From the NCBI GenBank assembly GCA_037367405.1, contig JAZKJV010004148.1, forward strand, positions 1,550,501 through 1,614,500: DNA of 64,000 nucleotides. Direction: 5' to 3'. This document shows positions 47,801-58,584 of this stretch, piece by piece (within the stretch, counting starts at the first letter, position 1; every line of letters starts with the position of its first letter). Source of the DNA: Ottelia alismoides. Its lineage: Eukaryota > Streptophyta > Magnoliopsida > Alismatales > Hydrocharitaceae. Below the pieces are notes generated by a model. It did no database searches and was not told the origin of the DNA. It saw nothing but the letters and a program-made list of their open reading frames with translations. The translations under genes and the position numbers were made by a program.

Positions 47801-48293
47801 AAACTCAAAAAAAAATCTTTGAACATTTTGAGCATTTTTGTCATAGTTAGAAAATAAAAAAATTCATTTCTTTTGTGTGTAATCATTTTCTTTGAAAGAT
47901 AATTATATTTTTGAAAATTAAAAAAATTACAAAATTAAAATCACTAAAAATTTAAATATCAAAATTTTAAAAAATTAAAAAACCCATAAAAATACGAAAG
48001 ATAATAATTCACCAAAAGCCAAGGTAGTTTGCACTTAAGATTCCTTTTTTCTTTTATTTGATTTTTTTCTGATTATTTGAATAACCCTCATGGATTGTAG
48101 CCTCCTTGAGTTCAATCCTATCGCTATACATGTAAAATAAATAACAAAAAATTCTCTTACTACACATTATTCTTTTATAATTAATTTAGTTTGAGAAGAA
48201 AAAAATAAATTTGTTTGTTTGAGTCGGGAATTTTGGAGATCGCAAGACAACTTTATATCAATAATAACCCCTCCTTAAAGATCTCTCTCAACA
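44892..48293 (+). repeat. E3 5' LTR
   Basis: Starts TGACATCCGCATTTCATC and aligns with 58585-60358. The U3 block is at 45138-45172. A GC-rich part lies at 46540-47000 and G-box CACGTG at 47191. After about 46750 its partner in the 3' LTR is not in the window. The open frames in the GC-rich part run on both strands and are not genes. Confidence 0.85.
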
Positions 48294-48296
48294 AAA

Positions 48297-48314
48297 TGGC
48301 GTCGTTGACAGGGA
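48297..48314 (+). promoter_or_regulatory. E3 primer binding site (tRNA-Asp), degenerate
   Basis: TGGCGTCGTTGACAGGGA, two changes from the site in E4. It lies 3 bases after the LTR end AACA. Confidence 0.85.
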
Positions 48315-49705
48315 GGCACGATGAGGGTAGTTAGGTTTCTCATTTGACCTGCGATTCTTGGTTGTAAATATCTGTTTATATATTGCCATATTGTTTCATT
48401 GTTCATATTCACTGTGTTTATTTCATTTTTCTTGCTCGTATTTGATAATTGTGTTTCTTACACATTCTCTCTTTTCTTGTTCTTGCGAGGGCCTGCGGTG
48501 CGAAGGAGGCGATCCTAGGAGAGTCGAAGCACCCAAGCGAAGGTGAGGTGGCTTGATTCTTCACCAAGCTGCAGGAGACCAAGCAAAAATATATTAGACT
48601 TTCTTTTATTTCTAGCATTTGAACTCTTGTAAAAAGGACTTTCATTTATTGCGAGGTCTGTTTCGCCAAGTACCGGTAAACTTGGGGAACCTCACCGGTT
48701 TTGTTTCATCGTCTTATTTTTCTTTGTTTAAACCAAATTTTGTGATCTACCTATTAATTGCTTAATTAATTTGCATGAGCTAAGTAGTTAATTAGGTCCA
48801 AACACCCTAAACAAGAATTTCTGTACTTACATAATAGAGTGTAATTGGACTTAGTCAAGTTCAATTGGTTCTTTCCCGTTAATAGAAGCTATTGTTAGGA
48901 CGGTTCACTTGCATTTGCATATAGGTTAGTTTATTTTTCTGTATTTAAATTCTGTATGGATCACCATGCATGTAGAGTGCTGGTGACAAGGTACACATCT
49001 CTAACCCCTACATGCGTAATTGTGTTTAATCGCGTATTGGCATTTACGATCTCCTTTCTTGTATTCACTCACATAAGTTAAAAAGGAAATTGGACACTCG
49101 GTAGGCGATTCATTGAAAATATTCAAACCGAGTGACAACTGCCAAAAATTTGGGACTGCTAATGAAAACTCGGCCCTAAAATAAATGTAAGGAAAAATCG
49201 TTATTTTTGGGGAGAGTAACCCCCGCCTTGTTTGATTTATCTACAGCGAGAGAGTGACCCGCACACTAGGATAGAGTCATGTTCAAACTCTCTTCAGACT
49301 ATTATTTTGTGATTAGTTGTTCTCCATTAAGGATTTCACCGATAGCCGGCAATCGATCCAGGACTTCCTTAGTAGAGTGGGCAAATTGGGTAGTCGGTAA
49401 ATGGTATGCACCCATACTAGCTAAGAAAAACTAGTTGTGAGATTAAGACAGTCTCCTTGGAGCATTGGGTTCCTAACAGCTCGCTTTAACCGCTCTGATA
49501 GATTGTATTCTCACCAAACTCTAAAAATTGACAAGATAGTTGATCGAATCTTCACGATCTTCACATTTCGTTGAGTTTGTGAACTGGGGGTTTGTTTTGT
49601 GTTTGATTGCTTTGATAGAGATCCTTCTGCACAATTTGAGCCTTTACTCACTTTCACTATTGTATTGACCTTCGTGCTCTTGCATCCTGTCTATTGATTT
49701 CAAAG
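48315..49705 (+). other. E3 5' leader
   Basis: Non-coding, 1.39 kb, sharing blocks with the E1 leader ('gaggtctgtttcgccaagtaccggt' region near 48653). No start codon with a long frame precedes 49706. Confidence 0.6.
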
Positions 49706-52393
49706 ATGTCAGATCAAAGTATTTCTCATTCAAACTTCGCAAACTCATTCTACACTTCGAACCATTCATCTTCTATTCAAGGAGACTCACTTCCCAAATA
49801 ATCTCTTTGTCTACTTCACCCTTCACAACATCCATCAACCCACATATTTGAGATTGGCTTTAATCTCAAATTACTATATGAGACTCCATCATTTCTAATA
49901 AATAATCAAGTGTCATTCACATTTTCAGAGTCAAACACAAGACACTTGATGCCACCAAAGGAAAAGGGAACCATGTCGGAGCAGAGCAAGATCAACAACA
50001 CCATGTTAGACTCCATTCAGTCAATTCAAGCCCAGTTGACAGAGCAGGCTAATTTTCAGACCACATTAAAGATATGATTCTCGAGCTGAGACAGGAAAGA
50101 GAAGATATGAGAGAGGAGGATAACAGAAACTCTGGATGTAGGAAGGGGGGAGAAGACCCTAACATAGAACCCGGGGTTAAGCCTACACTAAAGGATACTT
50201 ATAATCAAGGGGCATGACAGACAAATTCTTGGATACAAATCCCTCCGATTCATGGGCATTTTGACCTTAAGCCCACTATTTTACCTCTTCTTCTAATATT
50301 CCATGGAAATATTAATGAAGAACCTTATATACACCTCCAGCAGTTCGATCGCATTTGTGGAACAATACACTACCCAAATGTCCCATTAGAGGTAGTGAAG
50401 ATGACCGCCTTCCCATTCTGTCTAATTGACAAAGCTTTATATTAGTTAAATCACTTGGGGAAGGTTGTCATTACTTGGGAAAAGTTGAGGTCCGCATTTC
50501 TGAACAAATATTACCTGCTCGGACAACTCGACTTGCTAAATTCTCCCAAATGCCCCAGGAGCCTATTCACGAGGTGTGGGGAAAGATTCAAAGATCTGAC
50601 GGAGAAGTGCCTCCATCGTGATATTCCAAAGATCAACCTTGTGTAAAATTTCTTTGGGGGTTTGAGCATAGATAATTAGAAGCTGGTAGATGCCGCTTGT
50701 GGGGGGAGCTACTTCAACAAGGACGATGATGTCCTTTATCAAATTTTTGAGGAGATGGCGGAGAGTTCAGCAGCTCTTTCTTCTTCACGTGCTTTTCAAA
50801 AGCACCCCATCACCTCTCCTACAGTACCCCACAAGGATGTCAATATGACGGTATCACATGAAGTGGATAGGGTAGACAGCTCTGACCTGACCATCATTTG
50901 AAACCACCTATCCAAAGTGGACACTATTGAGAAACGATCCAATGAGCTTGAGAAGCTTCAAGTGATCGAGTAGAGGACAAAGAACCTGGATAAGCTGGAT
51001 TAGATAACAAAGCACATGGAGCTTCTTGTGAGTAAGATCAATGCAGTTCACAGTGTTAGTGTAGCAGTCGATACTTCTACTAGGGAGAAGACTTCTTCGA
51101 CCCATCAGGGTAGCTAAGGACCATCCACAATTCAATGTGTCTACTACATGCAAACCCCTGATCAGGTTCAACAGCATTCACATCAAATAGGTCCGTACCA
51201 ATAGGAAGTAGCCTACATTCCTAAGCAGCAATCCCTCCCTCTACATGTCATACAGGAGGTGAATGGCATCTTGTTCGACTGTGAGAAAAACCGGCCCCGT
51301 CCATCATGGAAAGGCCAGTTGGGTTCACAGCAAGGTCAGAGACTCGCCCGCCAGTTTCAGGAAGGCCGACAGCAGCAGCAGCACCAGCAGTTCCAACCTC
51401 ACTATCAGTCTCCACCACAGTTCCAAAAATGGAGACAAGGTCAGCCACGGCAGCGGTCTATGTATTTCCCTCATCCTAACCATTAGCAGACTGCATATTA
51501 TGGATAGTATCCTCCTCCTCCTCACTATCAGAATCCGGATGATTATTAACAACCTCCGTACTATCAGTCTCAGCGATAGCCAGTCAATGAGCACGGTTAG
51601 GCCCCTTCAGTCAACGCAGCACTAGACAACCTTGCATTGCTCATGAAGAACATAAATGAACTGACTCAGTAGATCAACGACCTGACCACTACCAAGACAT
51701 TGATTCCAGCATAGGTCGAAGCCGACCCCAACAACTTTAGGCACAAGGACCATGTAACCAATAGCCCACCCACCCCCTAGATAGGTATGTCCCTTTATTT
51801 TACATGTTTATCTAATGCCATTCATCTTAGGAGGGGTAGGAGATTGCAGCCGCCTACACACCAGTTGGGGCTGGGAGATCAAACCACTAAGAGAGCATCA
51901 TCATCTACATCATATCCTTCACTAGAAGTTGAGAGGCCCAGTGTAGCAGCACCCAAGTCTTGAGTTGCACCGTCTTCAACACCACCTTCACCAAGCAGAT
52001 GTAGATCACCATCAGTAAGGGAGAATATACTAGACGTGGATTCTTCCTCTTCACCAGCAGCAACATCTCATTCTATTTTTAGATTGTATTTTTCCTTCAC
52101 CTAATTTGGACAACGATGTATAGACTAGTTCTGGTTGTCCTTTTGTACATGAGGATTCTACTTTGAATACTGGAAATGAACGTTTGAAAGTTTATTCTTA
52201 TTCCGTGCCATTTCCTTCTGCCCTCAAATATAAGGAAATTCAAAAATTAAAATCAACCCTATCTGATCCTAGAGGGGTTGAGATCTTACAGAACATCTTT
52301 TTAAATATGCCACTCCTTAAAGCCATGGAATATATGCCTACAGTAAAAAAGGAAATGAAAGAGGCATGGACACAAAAGTGTCAACCAAGGTAG
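49706..52393 (+). pseudogene. gag: E3 gag, broken
   Basis: Start at ATG 49706 ('MSDQSISHSNFANSF'). The capsid-type domain spans about 50220-50760: 'FHGNINEEPYIHLQQFDRI', 'MTAFPFCLIDKALY', 'CGERFKDLTEKCLHRDIP' and 'DAACGGSYF', all close to Athila gag. A helical linker and a Gln/Tyr/Pro-rich region (51259-51610) follow. The pre-protease block is at 52300-52380 ('NIFLNMPLLKAMEYMPTV'). In 51484-51600 five in-frame stops fall in the Gln-rich run: TAG at 51484, 51505, 51577 and 51598, TAA at 51547. A frame change separates the N-terminus from the capsid part. It is continuous in frame with the protease through a TAG at 52391. Confidence 0.85.
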
Positions 52394-53083
52394 AACAAAC
52401 GGAAGGAAACTGAGAAATACATCTTGACCATGTACACAATTCATGCCATCAGTAACCTCTTGCCTAAAAAGAAAGACAAGGGAGTACCTCACATCCGTTG
52501 CCGTATCTTTGATCAAGAATTTGATCGTGCTCTTCTCAATAGCAGTTCCTCCATTAATCTCATGCCTTCCTCTTTACTAACTGAATTTCAGTTAGGACCT
52601 CTTAAAACAACCAGGATGATCCTTCAGATTGCTAATAGATCGATTAAGAGGCCAAGAGGCATTTTAGAGGATGTTATTGTAACGGTGCAGGGAATGAAAT
52701 TCCCTTTTGATTTTGTCATCATGGATATGGAAACACCTGCAATGTTACTCCATACCCCAATCATACTAGGTCAACCATTCTTTCGAACGACCAAAGCGGC
52801 AGTTCATTATGGTACTGGAGAGATCATCTTTCACTCTCGCAGTGACAAGGTGAAAATTGAGATGATCTCCGATCCTAGACCACCACCGCCATCGGTAGCA
52901 GATGATACAGAGAAAGTTATATCTGAGCTAGATGATTGTGATTTTCTTGCTGAATTCCAAGAGACAGATCCTTTCACTGGTTTTATAGCTACCCAGGAGT
53001 TCCTTTCCCAAATGGACTCTATGGAAAGCATAGTCAACATGAGTTCCCTTGGTGATCCAATTGAGTTAGTTGTTGACGGGTAG
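52394..53083 (+). pseudogene. pro: E3 protease (retropepsin-like)
   Basis: The longest intact stretch of the element, 219 codons from 52424. The active-site position reads 'ALLNSSSSINLMPSSLL'; E1 and E2 have Asp where this copy has Asn, so the catalytic residue seems lost. Later segments 'ANRSIKRPRGILEDVIVTV' and 'HTPIILGQPFFRTTKA' match the aspartic protease fold of Athila-type polyproteins (ILG.PF). A charged tail ends at TAG 53081-53083. It would cut gag-pol in the particle. Confidence 0.8.
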
Positions 53084-56000
53084 TTTAAGTTGATTTCTAG
53101 GGATCTATCTGAGTTTCTAGAGGCACCTTATGATATTCCTTTGACACACTTTTCTGAGATTACTGATGATATGCCTCCTTCCGAGAGTTCTGAGGTATAG
53201 ATATCTGAGCCATTCGTTGAATTTCCTTATTTATGCATAATGAGGGACATCTTTCTATGATTATTGCTAAGATATCTGAGCCATTAATTGATAAGAATGA
53301 TGAACACCCTGATGAGCCCCTCCTTTTTGAGCAAAGATCATTCATTGTAGATCTATTAGATGTTCTACTAGCTAAGTCGTTAGTAGCCTAGGTGGACAAT
53401 CCACAGAATACATATCATATACCGTCTACCATTATAGTATCAGATGTTGTTGTAGAGTCGATTTAGACCCCACCTGAGCTGAATGTTTTACCATCAATGT
53501 TAAAATATGCCTTCCTTGTGGGTCCCCCCCAATGTTTCCAATCATCCTTAGCTCGCAGTTGACCGATGAACAAGAATCTCGCGTGCTAGAGGTTCTTGAG
53601 AGAAACTGCAAGGCCATAGGATGGAATATCTCGGATCTCTGTGAGATTAACCTAGCTGCTCGCATCATATATACCTAGAGGATTATTGTAAACCCTCCGT
53701 GAATGTCAGTGTCGTCTAAATCCAAATCTAATCGAGGATGTCATGAATGATATCAGAATATGGTGTGATGTTAGCTTTAGATATCACATTTCGGATTCCA
53801 AGTGGGTCAACCTTTTATATGTGGTCCCGAAGAAATCCGAGATGACTATCATAAAGAATGACTATGGTGTGGAGATTCTGACCTGGGTACCTACTTCATG
53901 GTGTGTCTGTGTAGATTACTAAAGCCTGAACTCAGCTACCTAGAAGGATAACTTTCCGCTGTCTTTTATTGATCATATTATTGAGAGGTTGGCAAGGAAA
54001 GAGTTCTTTTTCTTCTTGGATGGGTATTCAGGATACAACCAAGTTGATATCGCTCCTAAAGATCAGGAGAAAACTAATTTTACTTGTCTGTTTGGCACCT
54101 ACACTTTCAAACAGATGCCCTTTAGATTGTGTAATGCCCGTGCTACATTCCAAAGGTGTATGCTGACCGTTTTTGCTGACATGGTAGGTAGTTTCCTTGA
54201 GTTCTTCATGGATGATTTCTCGATCTACGTGGATAGTTTTAACACATGCCTTGCTCATTCAGACCAAGTTCTTCAACATTGTTGTGAGATAAACCTAGTG
54301 CTCTCGTGGGAGAATAGTCACTTTATGGTGACTAATGGGATTTTATTGGGCCATGTCATCTCCAATCTTGGTATGGAGGTTGACTCGGCTAAGGTTGATG
54401 TGATTTCCAAGTTAGAGCCACTGTAGAATTTGAAGCAGTTGAGGTCATTTCTGGGATGTGTAGGATTCTATAGGCGATTTATAAAGATCTTCAACAAGAT
54501 CATCAGACCTTTGACTGAGCTTCTGTGTGAGGAGGGTGAGTTTGTTGTTTATGAGAAAGTCCTCTTTGTGTTCAATTAGATGAAAGATATGGTTATTAGT
54601 GCTCCTGTCTTACAACCATTAGATTGGTCTCTTCCTTTTGAGATTATGATGGACGCCTCAGATTTTGTAGTTGGAGCTATTTTAGGATAGAAATGGGATG
54701 GGATATCATTTGTTATACACTATGCTAGCAAGACTCTGGTTGAAGCACAACAAAATTATACAGTTACAAAGAAGGAGATGTTAGCAGTTGTGTTTGGGCT
54801 ATAGAAGTTCAGATCTTACCTCGTCGGTTCACACATTATTGTATTCACGGATCACACTCCATGCGATACTTGTAGGCAAAGAAGGGAACCATACCATGCC
54901 TTATAAGATGGATCCTTCTTCTCTATGAATTTGATATAGAGATTCGAGATAAACCTGGAGTGAAAAATGTTGTACCAGATCACTTTTCCCGTATCACGGA
55001 TGCAAAGACCTCTAAGCAGAACATGATTCCTATTTTCGAAACCTTTCAAGATGAGGCCATCTTGTCTGTGGACTCACTCCCATGGTATGTTGATATTGTG
55101 AACTATCTTGTTTCCAAGAAAGTTCCACAAGATTGGCCGAAGTACAAGGTAGAAAGATTTCTGTCAGAGATTCAATATTACCAATGGGAGGATCCATACC
55201 TATTTCGTGAGGGTACATATTGTATCTGGAGAAGGTGCATTCCTCAGGAGGAACACACCAGTGTACTTGAGCACTATCACGAACTAGAATCTGGTGGTCA
55301 TCATTCGGGGAAACACAAGGAAGCAAAGGTTTTACAAAGTGGCCTATGGTGGCCCACATTATTTAGGGATGCTATAGAGTATGTTCGAGGTTGTAATGAC
55401 TGTCAGAAAATGTGAGGAATTGTTGGTTCCAAAGATACCATGCCCCATAGATACATACAGATTTCTGATGTTTCTGATGCTCGGGGCATAGACATCATTG
55501 GCCCATTTCCTATCAGTCAGGGATTTCAATACATCTCGCTAGCCGTGGATTATGTTAGTCGATGGATGGAGGCTATCCCTACCCGAGCCACAAATTGTCG
55601 TACAGTGTGTTCCTTTCTCAAGGACCACATTATTGCATGGTTCAGGATTCCCAATATACTGATTTCAAATGGGGGAAGCCAGTTCATTAATAGAGAAGTA
55701 AAGAAGCTTGTGAAGGAGTACACCATTGAGCACAGAGTTGCGTCTCCTTACCACCCTCAGATTAATGGGTTGGTAGAAATTTCAAATGGGGAGATCAAGA
55801 CAATATTGCAAAAATCTTGTAGCGTGTAGATATGAAGAACTGGTCCTAGATGCTTGATTCGGTTATATGGGCTTATTGGACGACATACAAGTCTCCTTTG
55901 GGTATGTCTACCTATAGATTGGTGTATGAAAGACATGCCACCAGCCAGTGGAATAAATTCACAAATCTTTATGGGCACTCTTTGTATACAATCTTGATTA

Positions 56001-56412
56001 TGAGAAGGAAGGAAAGAACAAGAAGTTGGATATGAATAGATTACTGGAATTCTGAGACTTTGCATATGATAACTCACTCATGTATAAGGAGAAAGTTAAG
56101 CACTGGTATGATAAACACATTCGAAGGAAGACTTTCTCTCCTGATCAGAAAGTTTGGTTATTTGATGCCAAGCTGAAGTTGTTTCCAGGAAAATTGAAAA
56201 GTAAATGGTCAGAATCGTTCATCATGAGAGTTGTACGTGACAATGGGACTATTGTCATATCTGGGTTGTGATCTATTGCACATCCATTTGTTGTGAATGG
56301 ACAATTGCTGAAGCCATATCTAGATCATGATGCATTCTTGTCCATTGTTGATTCTGTATCTGTGGTATCAAATGATGATCTTTTGATTCCATCTTCTGCG
56401 TCTGATACATGA
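53084..56412 (+). pseudogene. pol: E3 pol: RT, RNase H, integrase, broken
   Basis: After a linker, RT begins near 53464 ('LSSQLTDEQESRVLEVLER', 'NCKAIGWNI'). RT core: 'DGYSGYNQVDIAPKDQEK' near 54020, 'FGTYTFKQMPF' and the active-site box 'FFMDDFSIYV' near 54204-54233. 'FLGCVGFYRRF' is near 54450. RNase H spans 54600-54870 ('NYTVTKKEMLAVVFGL', 'FTDHTP'). Integrase: HHCC finger near 55300-55415 ('CNDCQKM'), core 55440-55830 with 'ARGIDIIGPFP' (first Asp), 'ISNGGSQF' where the second catalytic Asp is Asn (codon 55668-55670), and 'VEISNGEIK' (Glu). The C-terminal domain is at 56080-56270 ('GKLKSKWSESFIM'). Numerous stops and frame changes; ends TGA 56410-56412. Confidence 0.88.
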
Positions 56413-56492
56413 GCTGAACCTTTTGTATATTCTTTCGTTTAATTCTTTCTTCTTCCATTTTATCATTCACCCCTTTCCATGTATATATATGC

Positions 56493-56990
56493 TATACTTA
56501 GGATGTGCTTTATCCTAAGTATGGGGGGTGAATGATTTGTGTTGTTCATATTTGTCCTATTCATCACTCCTGTTGATTCCTATGCTTAGGGATACTCTAC
56601 CCTAAGTACTTGGGGAGTGATGTTGTTCATATTCTCTTTGGTGTTTTATTCTTCTATTCTATCGATTGTCCCCCAACTTATTGATATTCTATACTTAGGG
56701 ATATTCTACTCTATGTATAGGTGGGCAAGTCGATCCGTTAAGTTCGTACGTTCTCTTCATCAGTTTCCACTTTTATATAGTCTTCTATACTTAGAATTAC
56801 TTGATCCTAAGTATAGGGTGGATCACCGACTTATATTCTTTTCATCCTTTCTTTGAGTCATTGTAGCATAGGAGTCTTTTCACTCTTCTATATTTAGCAC
56901 AAGTTATGTCCTCCTTTACCATTCTCTCATCACGAGGACCTAGTTTGAGCTAACTAAAGGGGGTTTCGAATATATTGTATATATATGTTA
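56493..56990 (+). repeat. E3 hairpin/polypurine array (4 short units plus 1 long)
   Basis: ATACTTAGGAT (56494-56504) / ATCCTAAGTAT (56512-56522) then six G; CTTAGGG (56585-56591) / CCCTAAG (56600-56606) then GGGG; ATACTTAG (56691-56698) / CTATGTAT (56711-56718) then AGGTGGG; CTATACTTAG (56785-56794) / CTAAGTATAG (56807-56816) then GGTGG. The long unit pairs 56894-56913 with 56934-56953 (17 of 20 bases), then five G at 56959-56963 and a TATA-rich tract at 56968-56985. Confidence 0.9.
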
Positions 56991-57659
56991 GACATAACTT
57001 GTACTTATAATATGATTTTTCTCAGGATATCTATATAAATTCATAAAATCCGCATGTGTGTATATAGAATTTGATCACCTTTCAAAAAAACAAAAAAACA
57101 AAACAAACCAAACCAAAAACAAAAAAATTAAAAAAACAAAAAAAAACAAAAAAACAAAAAAAATCCTTGTATATACTAGTATATATTTTACTAGCCCTTT
57201 TTCCTTAAAAAAACATAAAACTACAAAAAAAAGTCTATAAAAATTAGCATAATTAAAATTTTAGAAAAATCTCTTTTCACATGTGCATCATTTTGTTCTT
57301 TCTTTCCAAAAATCTATAAAAAAATCAATATTAGAAAATTGTTTCAAAAAAATTTTTTCTTTTTGCATTATTTATATTTCTTGCATTTGCATGTGCATTT
57401 TTCAGGATAGTATTGACATTTAAACTAAGTCTGGAATAAAGATGAATAATGGAGCTTAGTTGGACCTTAATTGACTTAATTTCAGAGGAATCTTATAATA
57501 AATGGAGTTAAGACTTTTCAGGTCCCAGCGACTTAATTCTTTGAGTTCATAAGACTATGTTCACATGTTGTCTTGATTAGTCTAAGTAGAATATTTAACA
57601 ACACATACAAGATTCTTTCAGACTGTGCATTATCTTGGATAAGCACTAGACACGTAGCT
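56991..57659 (+). other. E3 AT-rich 3' non-coding region
   Basis: Includes an A-rich low-complexity stretch at 57083-57165 (runs of CAAAAAA). The part from about 57415 is conserved with E4 24720-24960 and, more weakly, with E1 6120-6400. Confidence 0.55.
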
Positions 57660-58295
57660 CTTAATGGAGGAGGTAGTGAGGCGGCAAAATCTTTTGGCTT
57701 GAAGTAGCATACGAGGGTAGTACATCTAGGCAGAACCTCTCATCTTCCTCTAGGGAGGGTTATGCATCTCAACCTGATCTAGTAGAATTGAGGTCTAAAG
57801 ACATGATGCCATGGGGTTGCAATAATGCTTCAAAAGAGGGATAGTCTACTAGCTCATGAGGAAAAGCTCCTTATGTACATGTTGTACCTTGTATATTTTT
57901 TCCAAAAAAAAAGAAAGAGAAAAAATGCATAATCTCCAAAAGTGGATAGTCTAGATTGAAAAGTAAAATGCCTCCCAGAGTGTATATACAGGGATAAAGA
58001 AAAAATATAATAAGAGCTTCAAAGTCAAAGTTTTGTACGCTTATAGCTGGATGACTTGGCTACACTGGTCATGCATCCAAGGATAGTTAGCTACATTGGT
58101 TACCGTCCATTCTTTTCTCCATCTCCTCTTCTTGAGCTAGTTGTACTTGAACTTAGAAGGGAATATCTCCGCTCCTCGAGAAAAGAGTCGCTAGACCGGG
58201 GAACTAGAGTTACCTTATTGATTGAGGTTGTTTCTTTGCTACTTTTGAGATGGGAAGCTAAATTTCACTTACACCGTACAAGTAAAGATTCGTAG
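57660..58295 (+). pseudogene. E3 conserved 3' open frame of unknown function (envelope position)
   Basis: I do not recognise this protein. An early part (57700-57815) reads 'SSSSREGYASQPDLV' and 'SKDMMPW', matching 'SSSREGSASQPSLV' in E4. The segment at 57816-57896 reads 'VAIMLQKRDSLLAHEEKL', and that at 58047-58118 reads 'LDDLATLVMHPRIVSYIGY'. The last open stretch runs to 58295 with 'LLELVVLELRREYL' and a hydrophobic run 'LLIEVVSLLLL' that could be a short membrane segment. One extra base before 57816 and changes in the A-rich stretch break the frame. Its neighbours are the array upstream and the 3' LTR downstream, as in E4 and E1. Confidence 0.5.
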
Positions 58296-58570
58296 TCATA
58301 AGAATTTGTGTATGTAGACTTGTTATGACCTGACTGTTGAGGATACCTGAATAGGAGTCTTGTGGAACTTAGAGGATGTTAGGTTTTGAATCCATTTCCC
58401 ATTAAGGTTTCGTCACACTAATAATCCAAAGGTCTGACAGAGCTCCGTATTACAATTTTATGAAAGTAAGTTTAATTCTCAATATTGTCCTAATTTATTC
58501 ATTTTTGTTTATTCTTCTTTTATTCACTTATTCTTTCAAAATAAGTGTTTGCTAAGGGACTAGCAAAGGT
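58296..58570 (+). other. E3 sequence before the polypurine tract
   Basis: Non-coding. It ends with a perfect 7-base hairpin TTTGCTA / TAGCAAA (58548-58567). Confidence 0.6.
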
Positions 58571-58584
58571 AAAGCATAGGGGGA
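58571..58584 (+). promoter_or_regulatory. E3 polypurine tract
   Basis: AAAGCATAGGGGGA directly before TGATGAATC. The C is an intrusion also seen as a pyrimidine in other copies. Confidence 0.8.

Noticed and set aside
57058..57240. Lys/Asn-rich frame
   Set aside because: Translation of the A-rich low-complexity tract.
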